A stretch of 64,000 nucleotides of DNA from Cuspidothrix sp046080125 (GTDB lineage Bacteria > Cyanobacteriota > Cyanobacteriia > Cyanobacteriales > Nostocaceae), in assembly GCA_046080125.1 (NCBI GenBank), contig JBJTTJ010000163.1, positions 1-64,000 on the forward strand, given 5' to 3'. The position numbers and the translations under genes are program-made. Below, piece after piece: positions 1 through 7,360 of the stretch. The notes under the pieces were generated by a model. It was not told the origin of the DNA and ran no database searches. It saw nothing but the letters and a program-made list of their open reading frames with translations. Position 1 is the stretch's first letter. Every line of letters starts with the position of its first letter.

Positions 1-711
1 GCAGGTAAACAGGTCATTGTTAGATCAAATTTGACAATTTATTTTGTGAATGGATTTGAGGATTTACCAGATTTTTTTGCTGAGAATCAAGTTAGAATTG
101 TGGCATCTCTTCCCTGTTATTTGGCTGATAATGTGGATAAAATGCGGGGAAATGGTGTTTTTGATCAATCAATTAAGGCTTTACAATGGTTGAATAAAAT
201 CGGTTATGGTCAAAATCCAGATTTGATTTTAGATTTGGTGTATAATCCTCAATTACCAAATAGTGAAGATTTTTCTCTAACTCCTGAACAGGAAAATTTA
301 GAAAAGGCTTATAAAAACTTTCTGTTTGAAAAATTTGATATTCGATTTAATCATCTTTTTACTATTACTAATATACCTGTGGGGAGAACAAAGTTTTATT
401 TAGAAAGAAAACAACTTTATTCTAGCTATTTGCATTTTTTGGAATCTCACTTTAATGCAAATACAATTGATGGTTTAATGTGTCGTGAACAACTTTCAAT
501 TGATTATTTAGGGAATATTTATGATTGTGATTTTAATCAAATGATGAATTTACCTGCTAAAACAAGCAATGGTGAAAATTTGACGGTGAGTAAATTGCTA
601 GAAATTGGTAGTTTAGACATAATTAATGAAATCCAAACTGCTGAATACTGCTATGGTTGTACTGCGGGGTGTGGTTCTAGTTGTGGTGGTGCTATTAGTA
701 TCACTTCATAA
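1..711 (+). CDS. arsS: Arsenosugar biosynthesis radical SAM protein ArsS, 3' part
   Basis: The reading frame is open from base 1, so the 5' end of the gene lies outside the window and 236 C-terminal residues are seen. The upstream in-frame residues (KQVIVRSNLT) read as coding sequence, so the first internal start-like codon (TTG at 31) is not the true start. The Cys-rich tail CYGCTAGCGSSCGG and the motif MCREQLSIDYLGNIYDCDFN match the C-terminal domain (DUF3641) of the radical SAM/Cys-rich family named ArsS. ArsS is the proposed adenosyl transfer enzyme of arsenosugar synthesis. The CxxxCxxC cluster of the SAM domain would be in the missing part. The family assignment is confident; the substrate rests on family knowledge. 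A TIGR04283-type glycosyltransferase of the same proposed pathway lies at 10512-11225. Confidence 0.85.
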   Translation, partial: AGKQVIVRSNLTIYFVNGFEDLPDFFAENQVRIVASLPCYLADNVDKMRGNGVFDQSIKALQWLNKIGYGQNPDLILDLVYNPQLPNSEDFSLTPEQENLEKAYKNFLFEKFDIRFNHLFTITNIPVGRTKFYLERKQLYSSYLHFLESHFNANTIDGLMCREQLSIDYLGNIYDCDFNQMMNLPAKTSNGENLTVSKLLEIGSLDIINEIQTAEYCYGCTAGCGSSCGGAISITS

Positions 712-880
712 AAATTAATCCGTGATGATTAGCAGTCACAATTATACAGACAAAACCTACATAGGTGGATTCAAATTCTCTAGTTGTCCGATGATTTTCC
801 GAAAAAAATATAAAAATATACAGATTTTAGATTCTAAGAATTAATATGAAAAGAAACAATTAAAAATTTGCGTGTGTATT

Positions 881-1198
881 ATGGCAACTAAAAAAGAATT
901 CAACAGCTTTGAAGAAATGCTATCCGGTTCAGATTTACCTGTATTAGTGGACTTTTATGCTGATTGGTGTGGTCCTTGTCAAATGATGACACCTATTTTA
1001 GAACAGGTTCATCTGCAATTGAAAGATAAATTACGTATTGTGAAGATTGACACAGAAAAGTACCAAAATTTAGCAAGTCAGTATCAGATTTTTGCCTTAC
1101 CTACTCTGGTACTTTTTAAAAAAGGAGAACCTGTAGAAAGAATTGAAGGTGTGATGTCAGCACCACAACTGGTACAACATCTACAATCATTTTTGTAA
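881..1198 (+). CDS. trxA: Thioredoxin
   Basis: A 105-residue thioredoxin, the usual length for the family. The redox motif WCGPC is at residues 29-33 and the conserved cis-proline is in ALPTL at about residue 74. It would act in the cytoplasm as a protein disulfide reductase fed by thioredoxin reductase. I chose the ATG at 881 (MATKKEF...) because the family starts here; a GTG nine bases upstream is in frame but adds only three odd residues. No strong Shine-Dalgarno sequence precedes it. It stands alone between arsS and a palindrome-rich spacer. Cyanobacteria carry several thioredoxins and I cannot say which type this is, so the symbol denotes the family. Confidence 0.92.
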   Translation: MATKKEFNSFEEMLSGSDLPVLVDFYADWCGPCQMMTPILEQVHLQLKDKLRIVKIDTEKYQNLASQYQIFALPTLVLFKKGEPVERIEGVMSAPQLVQHLQSFL

Positions 1199-1239
1199 AG
1201 AATTATTGCAGTTAGAAATAGACATCTCTAAAAAAGAAT

Positions 1240-1267
1240 GTAGGGACAATTCATGAATTGTCCTTAC
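1240..1267. repeat. Palindromic repeat, AATTCATGAATT family, copy 1
   Basis: A 28-base near-perfect palindrome centred on AATTCATGAATT with GTAGGGAC / GTCCTTAC arms. Related copies lie at 41036-41060, 46018-46040, 46213-46237 and 50067-50094. It follows thioredoxin by about 40 bases and could double as a weak hairpin terminator, but its recurrence argues for a dispersed element. Confidence 0.85.
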
Positions 1268-1343
1268 AATGGGTTTAGGTTAAGTAAGTAGATGAGAATA
1301 AATCAAAGTAGATTAAGTAATGTAAAAAAAATGAGCTGCTTTG

Positions 1344-1389
1344 GTAGTGAGGACTTGAGTCCTCAAATGAGGAATAAATTCCTCACTAC
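1344..1389. repeat. Nested palindromic element with two inner hairpins
   Basis: The outer arms GTAGTGAGGA (1344-1353) and TCCTCACTAC (1380-1389) are exact inverted repeats of 10 bases. Between them, the top of the left arm can also form a small hairpin with GTCCTC, and TGAGGAA pairs with TTCCTCA. The result is a cloverleaf-like fold in the spacer between thioredoxin and the M28 peptidase. No coding function is seen. It looks like a small non-autonomous mobile palindrome. Confidence 0.75.
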
Positions 1390-1446
1390 AAACTTTGAAT
1401 TATTCAGTCCGTTCTACTTAGTTTGAAATGTGAATATAATCTTAAT

Positions 1447-2295
1447 TTACAATCTCCTAATCCCCTGTTCCAAACCCTCACATACACCTGTAAGAAAATC
1501 TAAATCTAATGTTGGAATAGTATCACTGGGCTGATGATAATGGGGGTTTCGCATAAAAGCGGTATCTGTCACCATAATTGCCGGATAACCTTCATCCCAA
1601 AACGGTGCATGATCACTTAAACGAGTTTGGGGAACAAATAAACCCCGATTTGGTGCTGGTAGCCATTGACTAGATATACCTGCTTTGTCAATACTTTTAC
1701 TTAAAGTAATTAAATCACCAAAAGTCTTTAAATTGCCAATTAAAGCAATAAAATCACCACGATTGGGATAAAAGAACTGTAAAGGAGAGGGGTATTTTTG
1801 AGAACCAGGAGTAGCATCTCGATATCCCAACATTTCCAAAGATATCATTAAGCGAAGCGGTTGCTTTTGTTGGTGTAATAAAGCGGCGTAATCCGTGCTA
1901 CCCAATAACCCATATTCTTCCATATCAAAAGCTACCAACCGCAAAGGATATCTGGCGGGTTTTTGGGCGAAACTTCTGGCAAATTCTAATAAAACCGCTA
2001 CACCTGTGGCATTATCGTCTGCTGCTACAGTACCAGGTACACCATCATAGTGAGCGCCAATTAGAATAGGAGGTAAATGGGTTTTCTGGTTTGCGGTTGC
2101 ACCAGGTAAATTTAAAATCAGATTTTTGCAGTTTTTCCCTCTGACTTCAAAGGTGTGGATTTCCACACTTCCCCATTGTCCTAATTCCCGACAGATGTAT
2201 TCTTGAACAAAGAAATGCGCCGCACTGTCCATATAGGGATTGCGTTCTCTCGCTACTTCCTGAAGATGGGTTTCTAAACGCTGTTTTAGATTCAA
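1447..2295 (-). CDS. M28 family zinc aminopeptidase
   Basis: A 282-residue protein with the ordered metal-site motifs of peptidase family M28: HYDG (His82), DDNATG (Asp93/94), MEEYGLLGS (Glu126/127), a later Glu in SLEMLG (154), and a C-terminal His in HYHQPSDT. These residues would bind two zinc ions and activate water to remove N-terminal amino acids or hydrolyse small peptides. SDHAPFW near residue 229 is also typical. No clear signal peptide is seen, so it is probably cytoplasmic, although many relatives are secreted. The protein is shorter than multidomain M28 enzymes and holds only the catalytic domain. The exact substrate is unknown. Confidence 0.9.
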   Translation of the reverse strand: MNLKQRLETHLQEVARERNPYMDSAAHFFVQEYICRELGQWGSVEIHTFEVRGKNCKNLILNLPGATANQKTHLPPILIGAHYDGVPGTVAADDNATGVAVLLEFARSFAQKPARYPLRLVAFDMEEYGLLGSTDYAALLHQQKQPLRLMISLEMLGYRDATPGSQKYPSPLQFFYPNRGDFIALIGNLKTFGDLITLSKSIDKAGISSQWLPAPNRGLFVPQTRLSDHAPFWDEGYPAIMVTDTAFMRNPHYHQPSDTIPTLDLDFLTGVCEGLEQGIRRL

Positions 2296-2355
2296 ATTGG
2301 ATAAAAATAATTGTAATGGTCAAGAGTAAAGATCAATATTTACTTTTCCAACGGA

Positions 2356-2460
2356 CAACTGACAACTAACACCTGACAACTGACAACTAACACCTGACAA
2401 CTAACACCTGACAACTAACACCTGACAACTGACAACTGACAACTGACAACTAACGACTGA
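2356..2460. repeat. Heptamer tandem array (CAACTGA type), 15 units
   Basis: Fifteen contiguous seven-base units, variants of CAACTGA, CAACTAA and CACCTGA, closing with CGACTGA. This is a short tandemly repeated repetitive (STRR) array of the kind known in heterocystous cyanobacteria. It fills much of the 336-base spacer between the M28 peptidase and dnaK. Related arrays are at 4799-4854 and 17299-17340. Confidence 0.95.
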
Positions 2461-2631
2461 CTGAAAATGTTATCCTAGTTTAGCAAAGTAGCAAGCACAG
2501 GTTAAGCTAAAATTTCTTTAATTCCTGATTTAATGATTACCATTATACTATTGTTGATCTGATTAGCACCAAGCTAAAAGCAATCCTATCATAATAAATT
2601 TATAAAACACGCAACAGGAGACAAGTAACGC

Positions 2632-4707
2632 ATGGGCAAGGTAGTTGGCATTGACTTGGGTACAACCAACTCAGTAGTCGCCGTGATGGAGGGTGGCAAG
2701 CCGGTGGTGATTGCCAATGCAGAAGGAATGCGAACAACCCCCTCCGTAGTTGGCTTTAGTAAGGAAGGTGAAAGGGTAGTCGGGCAAATGGCCAGACGGC
2801 AAACTGTACTCAATCCTCAAAATACCTTTTTTGCGGTAAAACGCTTTATTGGGCGGAAATATGGTGAATTAAACGCCGATTCTAAGCGTGTACCTTACAC
2901 CATTCGTAAAGATGAAATTGGCAATATTAAAGTTGCTTGTCCCCGGTTAAATAAGGAATTTGCCCCAGAAGAAATTTCGGCAATGGTGCTGAAGAAATTA
3001 GCTGATGATGCTAGTCGTTATTTGGGTGAACCTGTCACCGGGACTGTGATTACTGTTCCGGCTTATTTTAATGATTCCCAACGTCAAGCTACCCGTGACG
3101 CGGGCAGAATTGCGGGTTTAGATGTGTTACGGATTCTCAATGAACCAACGGCGGCATCTTTAGCTTACGGATTAGATCGTGGTGATTTAGAAACCATTCT
3201 AGTTTTTGACTTGGGTGGAGGAACTTTTGATGTGTCCATTCTGGAAGTAGGTGACGGCGTATTTGAGGTCAAATCTACCAGTGGAGATACTCAATTAGGT
3301 GGTAATGATTTTGACAGAAAAATAGTTGATTGGTTGGCGGAACAGTTTTTAGAAGCAGAGGGTGTGGATCTAAGACGCGATCGCCAAGCTTTGCAAAGGT
3401 TAATGGAAGCTGCGGAAAAGGCAAAAATTGAACTTTCGGCCGTTAGCGTTACTGATATTAATTTACCCTTCATTACCGCCACAGAGGATGGACCAAAACA
3501 CCTAGAAACTCCGCTGACGCGATCGCAATTTGAAGGTTTATGTGTAGACTTACTAGGTAGAATCAGAACACCGGTCAAACGAGCGCTGAAAGATGCCGGA
3601 CTGTCTCCTGTAGATATTGAAGAAGTCGTATTAGTTGGTGGTTCTACAAGAATACCCATGGTAAAGCAGCTAGTACAAGATCTAATTGGCATTGAACCTA
3701 GTGAAAATGTTAATCCTGACGAAGTTGTAGCCGTCGGTGCAGCTATTCAGGCCAGTGTTCTCGCCGGCGAAATGAAAGATATCCTACTGCTAGATGTCAC
3801 ACCCCTATCTTTGGGTTTAGAAACCATCGGTGGTGTGATGAAAAAACTCATTCCCCGTAATACAACTATCCCCGTCCGTCGTTCTGATATCTTTTCTACT
3901 TCGGAAAATAACCAAAATAGTGTAGAAATCAATGTAGTCCAGGGTGAAAGGGACATGGCCACAGATAACAAGTCCTTGGGACGCTTTAAACTGCATGGCA
4001 TTCCTCCTGCACCGCGAGGTATTCCCCAAGTACAAGTATCTTTTGATATTGATGCTAATGGAATTTTGCAGGTAACAGCCCTAGACCGTACCACTGGTAG
4101 GGAACAAAGCATCACCATTCAAGGCGCTTCTACTTTGAGCGAGTCAGAAGTGAATCGGATGATTCAGGATGCACAAAAATATGCCAACGTTGACAGAGAA
4201 CGCAAGGAACGAGTTGAAAAACGTACCCGTGCTGAAGCATTAATATTGCAAGCAGAACGACAACTACGGGAAGTAGCGTTAGAAATGGGAATGCAATTTG
4301 CCCGTAACCGTCGTCAACGCATTGATAATATTTGTCGTAATCTACGGGAAAGTTTACAAGCAAATGAAGATCGTGGTATTGATCAGGCTTACGCTGATTT
4401 ACAAGATGCTCTGTATGAACTGAATCGAGAAGTCCGTCAGTATTATGCTGATGATGAAGACGATGATTTATTTAGTGCTATCCGCGACATCTTCGTGGGT
4501 GAAAAAGAACCAGAACGGGATGTTTATCGAGATAACTATCGGGAAAGGGACTCATCTAATCGCAGTTCTACCAGAGATTATGGTAGAGACAATCGAGAAA
4601 GTCGAGAAAGTCGAGAAAGTCGTTCTCCCAATTATGAAAGTCGTTCTACCCGCAGCAAACGCCCCAGCTACCAGGATAACTGGGATGATGACGATGATTG
4701 GCTCTAA
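2632..4707 (+). CDS. dnaK: Hsp70 chaperone DnaK (DnaK1/DnaK3-like paralogue)
   Basis: A 691-residue Hsp70. The ATPase domain (1 to about 385) starts GIDLGTTNSVVAV and carries DLGGGTFDVS and VVLVGGSTRIPMV. The substrate-binding domain follows. The C-terminal tail is long, acidic and Arg/Ser-rich, with RES repeated three times near residue 655 and a DDDDDW end. It does not end in the EEVD-like tail of the housekeeping DnaK, so it is probably one of the extra cyanobacterial paralogues (DnaK1 or DnaK3). The adjacent dnaJ recalls the dnaK3-dnaJ pairing; the length is nearer DnaK1. The ATG at 2632 is preceded by AGGAGA at about 11 bases. No CIRCE operator is seen upstream. Confidence 0.95.
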   Translation: MGKVVGIDLGTTNSVVAVMEGGKPVVIANAEGMRTTPSVVGFSKEGERVVGQMARRQTVLNPQNTFFAVKRFIGRKYGELNADSKRVPYTIRKDEIGNIKVACPRLNKEFAPEEISAMVLKKLADDASRYLGEPVTGTVITVPAYFNDSQRQATRDAGRIAGLDVLRILNEPTAASLAYGLDRGDLETILVFDLGGGTFDVSILEVGDGVFEVKSTSGDTQLGGNDFDRKIVDWLAEQFLEAEGVDLRRDRQALQRLMEAAEKAKIELSAVSVTDINLPFITATEDGPKHLETPLTRSQFEGLCVDLLGRIRTPVKRALKDAGLSPVDIEEVVLVGGSTRIPMVKQLVQDLIGIEPSENVNPDEVVAVGAAIQASVLAGEMKDILLLDVTPLSLGLETIGGVMKKLIPRNTTIPVRRSDIFSTSENNQNSVEINVVQGERDMATDNKSLGRFKLHGIPPAPRGIPQVQVSFDIDANGILQVTALDRTTGREQSITIQGASTLSESEVNRMIQDAQKYANVDRERKERVEKRTRAEALILQAERQLREVALEMGMQFARNRRQRIDNICRNLRESLQANEDRGIDQAYADLQDALYELNREVRQYYADDEDDDLFSAIRDIFVGEKEPERDVYRDNYRERDSSNRSSTRDYGRDNRESRESRESRSPNYESRSTRSKRPSYQDNWDDDDDWL

Positions 4708-4712
4708 GATAA

Positions 4713-4733
4713 TTTTAGATTTTGGATTTTCGA
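4713..4733. repeat. Heptamer tandem repeat (TTTTGGA type), 3 units
   Basis: Units TTTTAGA, TTTTGGA and TTTTCGA lie directly after the dnaK stop. The same heptamer family is found at 18255-18275 and, as its complement, inside the 5-oxoprolinase gene at 57286-57317. Confidence 0.8.
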
Positions 4734-4798
4734 TTAAGTATCTTGAGTCTAATATCTGACTTTAAATATTTGTAGTGTCATTAATTAAGTACAACCAA

Positions 4799-4854
4799 CA
4801 ACTGACCACTAACCACTAACCACTAACAACTGACCACTAACAACTAACCACTAA
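4799..4854. repeat. Heptamer tandem array (CAACTGA/CCACTAA), 8 units
   Basis: Eight contiguous seven-base units of CAACTGA, CCACTAA or CAACTAA lie in the dnaK-dnaJ spacer, 15 bases before the dnaJ start. With the array upstream of dnaK, this gene is bracketed by the same repeat family. Confidence 0.93.
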
Positions 4855-4869
4855 CTCAAATAATAGATT

Positions 4870-5862
4870 ATGCAAAATTTGCAAAATTTTCGTGATTATT
4901 ACGAGATTTTAGGAGTTTCTAAAGATGCTTCTAGCGAAGAAATTAAAAAGGTTTACCGTCGTTTAGCTAGACAGTATCACCCTGATCTTAATCCAGGGAA
5001 TAAGGAAGCTGAGGAAAAATTTAAAACCATTGGTGAAGCTTACGAAATTCTTTCTGACCCGAGTCGGCGATCGCAATATGACCAATTTAGTCGCTATTGG
5101 CAACAAAACGGCTTTGCTGGGAATAAACAAATACCTAAGCCTAAAGGTTGGGATACCCGCGCTAATGGTCGTTCTAATCAAGACGTAGACCCTAGCCAAT
5201 TCAACGATTTTGAAAGTTTTGTCAATCAGGTAATTGGTGTCAGCAACCGTAAAGAACCCAAAAATACTCCCGGAAATACCACGACCAGCGACCCCTTCCG
5301 CACTCCTAGAACTAAAGTTGCCTACACCGTTAACACCCCACCCCGTAGCACTCGCAGAGATATTGAAGCGAGATTAACCTTACCTTTAGAGAAAGCTTAT
5401 CAAGGCGGTAACGAAAGAATACGTTTAGAGGATGGGCGATCGCTCGAAGTGACTATGCCCCCAGCCATGGTGACAGGGCAAACTATCCGCCTCCGCAATC
5501 AAGGCATCGGTGGTGGCGATTTATACTTAAAAATTACTGTTGAAACCCATCCCTTATTTAAATTTGAAGGTTCTAACATCTTTTGTCAAGTACCTGTAAC
5601 CCCTTGCGAAGCAACATTAGGCGGACAAGTCGAAGCACCTACCCTTGATGGTCCAGTAAAAATGACTATTCCCCCTGGTGTCAGATCCGGGCAAAGATTC
5701 CGCCTTGGTAATAAAGGATACCCTATTGAAAATGGACAACGTGGTGATCAATTAGTAGAAATTCAGATAGTAACCCCTAAAAATATTAGTCCTCAAGAAC
5801 GGGAACTTTATGAAAAATTGCGAGAAATAGAAACCTTTAAACCCCGTGCTGATTTAATTTAA
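4870..5862 (+). CDS. dnaJ: J-domain co-chaperone DnaJ, class II (CbpA-like)
   Basis: A 330-residue class II J protein. The J domain is at about residues 8-75 with the HPD tripeptide at 37-39, which stimulates the DnaK ATPase. A polar linker (85-165) follows, then the two beta-barrel substrate-binding domains (about 170-320) with MPPAMVTGQTIRL and IPPGVRSGQRFRL. The Cys-rich zinc finger of class I DnaJ is absent. It lies 162 bases downstream of dnaK on the same strand, so the pair is probably a working Hsp70-Hsp40 team, possibly co-transcribed through the repeat-bearing spacer. A hairpin terminator follows at 5902-5936. No strong ribosome binding site precedes the ATG. Confidence 0.93.
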   Translation: MQNLQNFRDYYEILGVSKDASSEEIKKVYRRLARQYHPDLNPGNKEAEEKFKTIGEAYEILSDPSRRSQYDQFSRYWQQNGFAGNKQIPKPKGWDTRANGRSNQDVDPSQFNDFESFVNQVIGVSNRKEPKNTPGNTTTSDPFRTPRTKVAYTVNTPPRSTRRDIEARLTLPLEKAYQGGNERIRLEDGRSLEVTMPPAMVTGQTIRLRNQGIGGGDLYLKITVETHPLFKFEGSNIFCQVPVTPCEATLGGQVEAPTLDGPVKMTIPPGVRSGQRFRLGNKGYPIENGQRGDQLVEIQIVTPKNISPQERELYEKLREIETFKPRADLI

Positions 5863-5901
5863 TTGCCAGAATCAGGATTTAAGGATGAAAATGATATTTA
5901 A

Positions 5902-5936
5902 ACTCCCAATTATCTTGATCTGGGAGTATTTGTTTT
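5902..5936 (+). terminator. Rho-independent terminator after dnaJ
   Basis: ACTCCCA at 5902-5908 pairs with TGGGAGT at 5921-5927 across a 12-base loop and is followed by a T-rich run. It lies 40 bases after the dnaJ stop. The loop is long but the placement fits. Confidence 0.65.
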
Positions 5937-5997
5937 AATTATGATTTTCTTTTATTTTTGACCATTATTATATGTCAATAATACCAGATTTCATAAC

Positions 5998-6597
5998 CTA
6001 ATCAAGTTCTCTTCTTCCTTCTAATGCTCTTGCTAAAGTTAATTCATCAGCATATTCTAAATCACCACCTACAGGTAAACCAAAGGCAATTCTAGTAACT
6101 TTAGTAAATGGTTTGAGTAATTGAGCTATATATAAAGTTGTGGTTTCTCCTTCTATACTGGGACTGATAGCTAAAATCACCTCTTGAGGTTTTTTTTCGC
6201 TTACTCTTCTGACTAAAGGTTGAATATTTAATTGTTCTGGACTAATACCATCCATAGGAGAAATAACGCCTCCTAAAACATGATATTTACCTTTATATTC
6301 GCGGGTTTTTTCTAAAGCAATGACATCACGAGAATCTGCAACTACACAAATAGTTGTATTATCTCTTTGAGGATGACGGCAAATTTCACAGACTGGTTCT
6401 GCGGAAAGGTGAAAGCAAACTTGACATAAACCTACTTGTTTTTTAGCATCAATTAGGGCTTGTGCTAAGGCTTCTACCTCTGCTTCTGGTCTTTTTAATA
6501 TATGCAAGGCCAAACGTTGGGCGCTTTTGGGACCAACTCCGGGTAGGCGTTGCAATTGTTCTATTAATCTGGCTAAGGGGCGTGCGTAAACCGTAAT
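5998..6597 (-). CDS. recR: Recombination mediator RecR, probable ATT start
   Basis: RecR acts with RecF/RecO in loading RecA at single-stranded gaps. Seen here are the helix-hairpin-helix LPGVGPKSAQR, a Cys4 zinc finger (CQVC...CEIC), and a Toprim domain with VVADSRDV and a C-terminal GLPVGGDLEYAD. The family's N-terminal helix (VYARPLARLIEQLQ) continues upstream of the first ordinary start codon (TTG at 6555-6553). Going further up, the frame holds no ATG, GTG or TTG before an in-frame stop; it holds an ATT at 6597-6595, three bases after GGAGGT. Starting there gives 199 residues, the normal RecR length. An out-of-frame ATG overlaps the GGAGGT, so a one-base sequencing or real frameshift is the alternative. 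Confidence 0.9.
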   Translation of the reverse strand: MTVYARPLARLIEQLQRLPGVGPKSAQRLALHILKRPEAEVEALAQALIDAKKQVGLCQVCFHLSAEPVCEICRHPQRDNTTICVVADSRDVIALEKTREYKGKYHVLGGVISPMDGISPEQLNIQPLVRRVSEKKPQEVILAISPSIEGETTTLYIAQLLKPFTKVTRIAFGLPVGGDLEYADELTLARALEGRRELD

Positions 6598-6669
6598 TTT
6601 ACCTCCATGGTTTTATTTTCTATTTTACAATCATCTGAGGTTATTAATAAATATTCGACCAAAAACTGA

Positions 6670-7269
6670 CTAACTATGTATTCTTGGTTCTGGGTGTAAA
6701 GTTGCTAATAATTGACTTTCCACTTCTGCTAATTCATCTAATCTATCCATGACTATTTTTCTGTCAAAATAGGTATCAGCTAAAACCCAATACATCCCAA
6801 AATGTCGGGCTTCCGATGTTATTAAACTACGATAAAATGCGGCTAATTCTGGTTCTGGACAGTTGGCAGCTAATAACCCTAAACGTTCATGACTGCGGGC
6901 TTCTATTAAGCCTGTAACTAGCAGAGAATCTAAAAAACGGTGTGGTTCTTGGTTACGTACTTGGGCTTTTAAACCAGAACCGTAGGGAGGAGGAGGTAAT
7001 GGTTTGAGGGGAATATTGCGTTTTTCTAACCATTGGTTAACTTGTTCTAAATGTTCTAATTCTTCCCTGGCGATCGCTGTTAATTCTTTCACCATTTTAG
7101 TATTTGATGGATAGCGAAACATCATATTTAAGGCAACTCCGGCCGCTTTCTTTTCGCAGTGAGAGTGATCTAATAAGATAATATCAAGATTGGCGATCGC
7201 TTGCTCTATCCAGGCATCACTGGTAAGTTGTTTGAGAGCGTTAATAGTCGGTAGGGGTGAACTTAGCAT
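6670..7269 (-). CDS. miaE: tRNA-(ms2io6A37) hydroxylase MiaE
   Basis: A 199-residue ferritin-like di-iron hydroxylase that adds a hydroxyl group to the isopentenyl side chain of ms2i6A37 in tRNA. The metal-binding helices show DHSHCEKKAAG, REELEHLEQV, IEARSHERLGLL and SEARHFGMYW, which supply the Glu and His ligands. The length matches the family. It sits in a leftward run between the MerA-like flavoprotein and recR, with 91 and 72 bases on either side, so co-transcription is possible. MiaB, which makes its substrate, is encoded at 62248-63609. Its oxygen dependence would link tRNA modification to aerobic growth; that last point is family knowledge. Confidence 0.93.
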   Translation of the reverse strand: MLSSPLPTINALKQLTSDAWIEQAIANLDIILLDHSHCEKKAAGVALNMMFRYPSNTKMVKELTAIAREELEHLEQVNQWLEKRNIPLKPLPPPPYGSGLKAQVRNQEPHRFLDSLLVTGLIEARSHERLGLLAANCPEPELAAFYRSLITSEARHFGMYWVLADTYFDRKIVMDRLDELAEVESQLLATLHPEPRIHS

Positions 7270-7360
7270 GGGAATAATTACTCCAAATTAAACAACTAGC
7301 TAATGATTGATTTTAATTTTAAATCTTGATTTATAGGCTCGTTTATCCAGCATCTTTTAT

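Noticed and set aside
3291..4363. Minus-strand frames inside dnaK
   Set aside because: They lie wholly in the strongly conserved dnaK frame and their products have no family resemblance.
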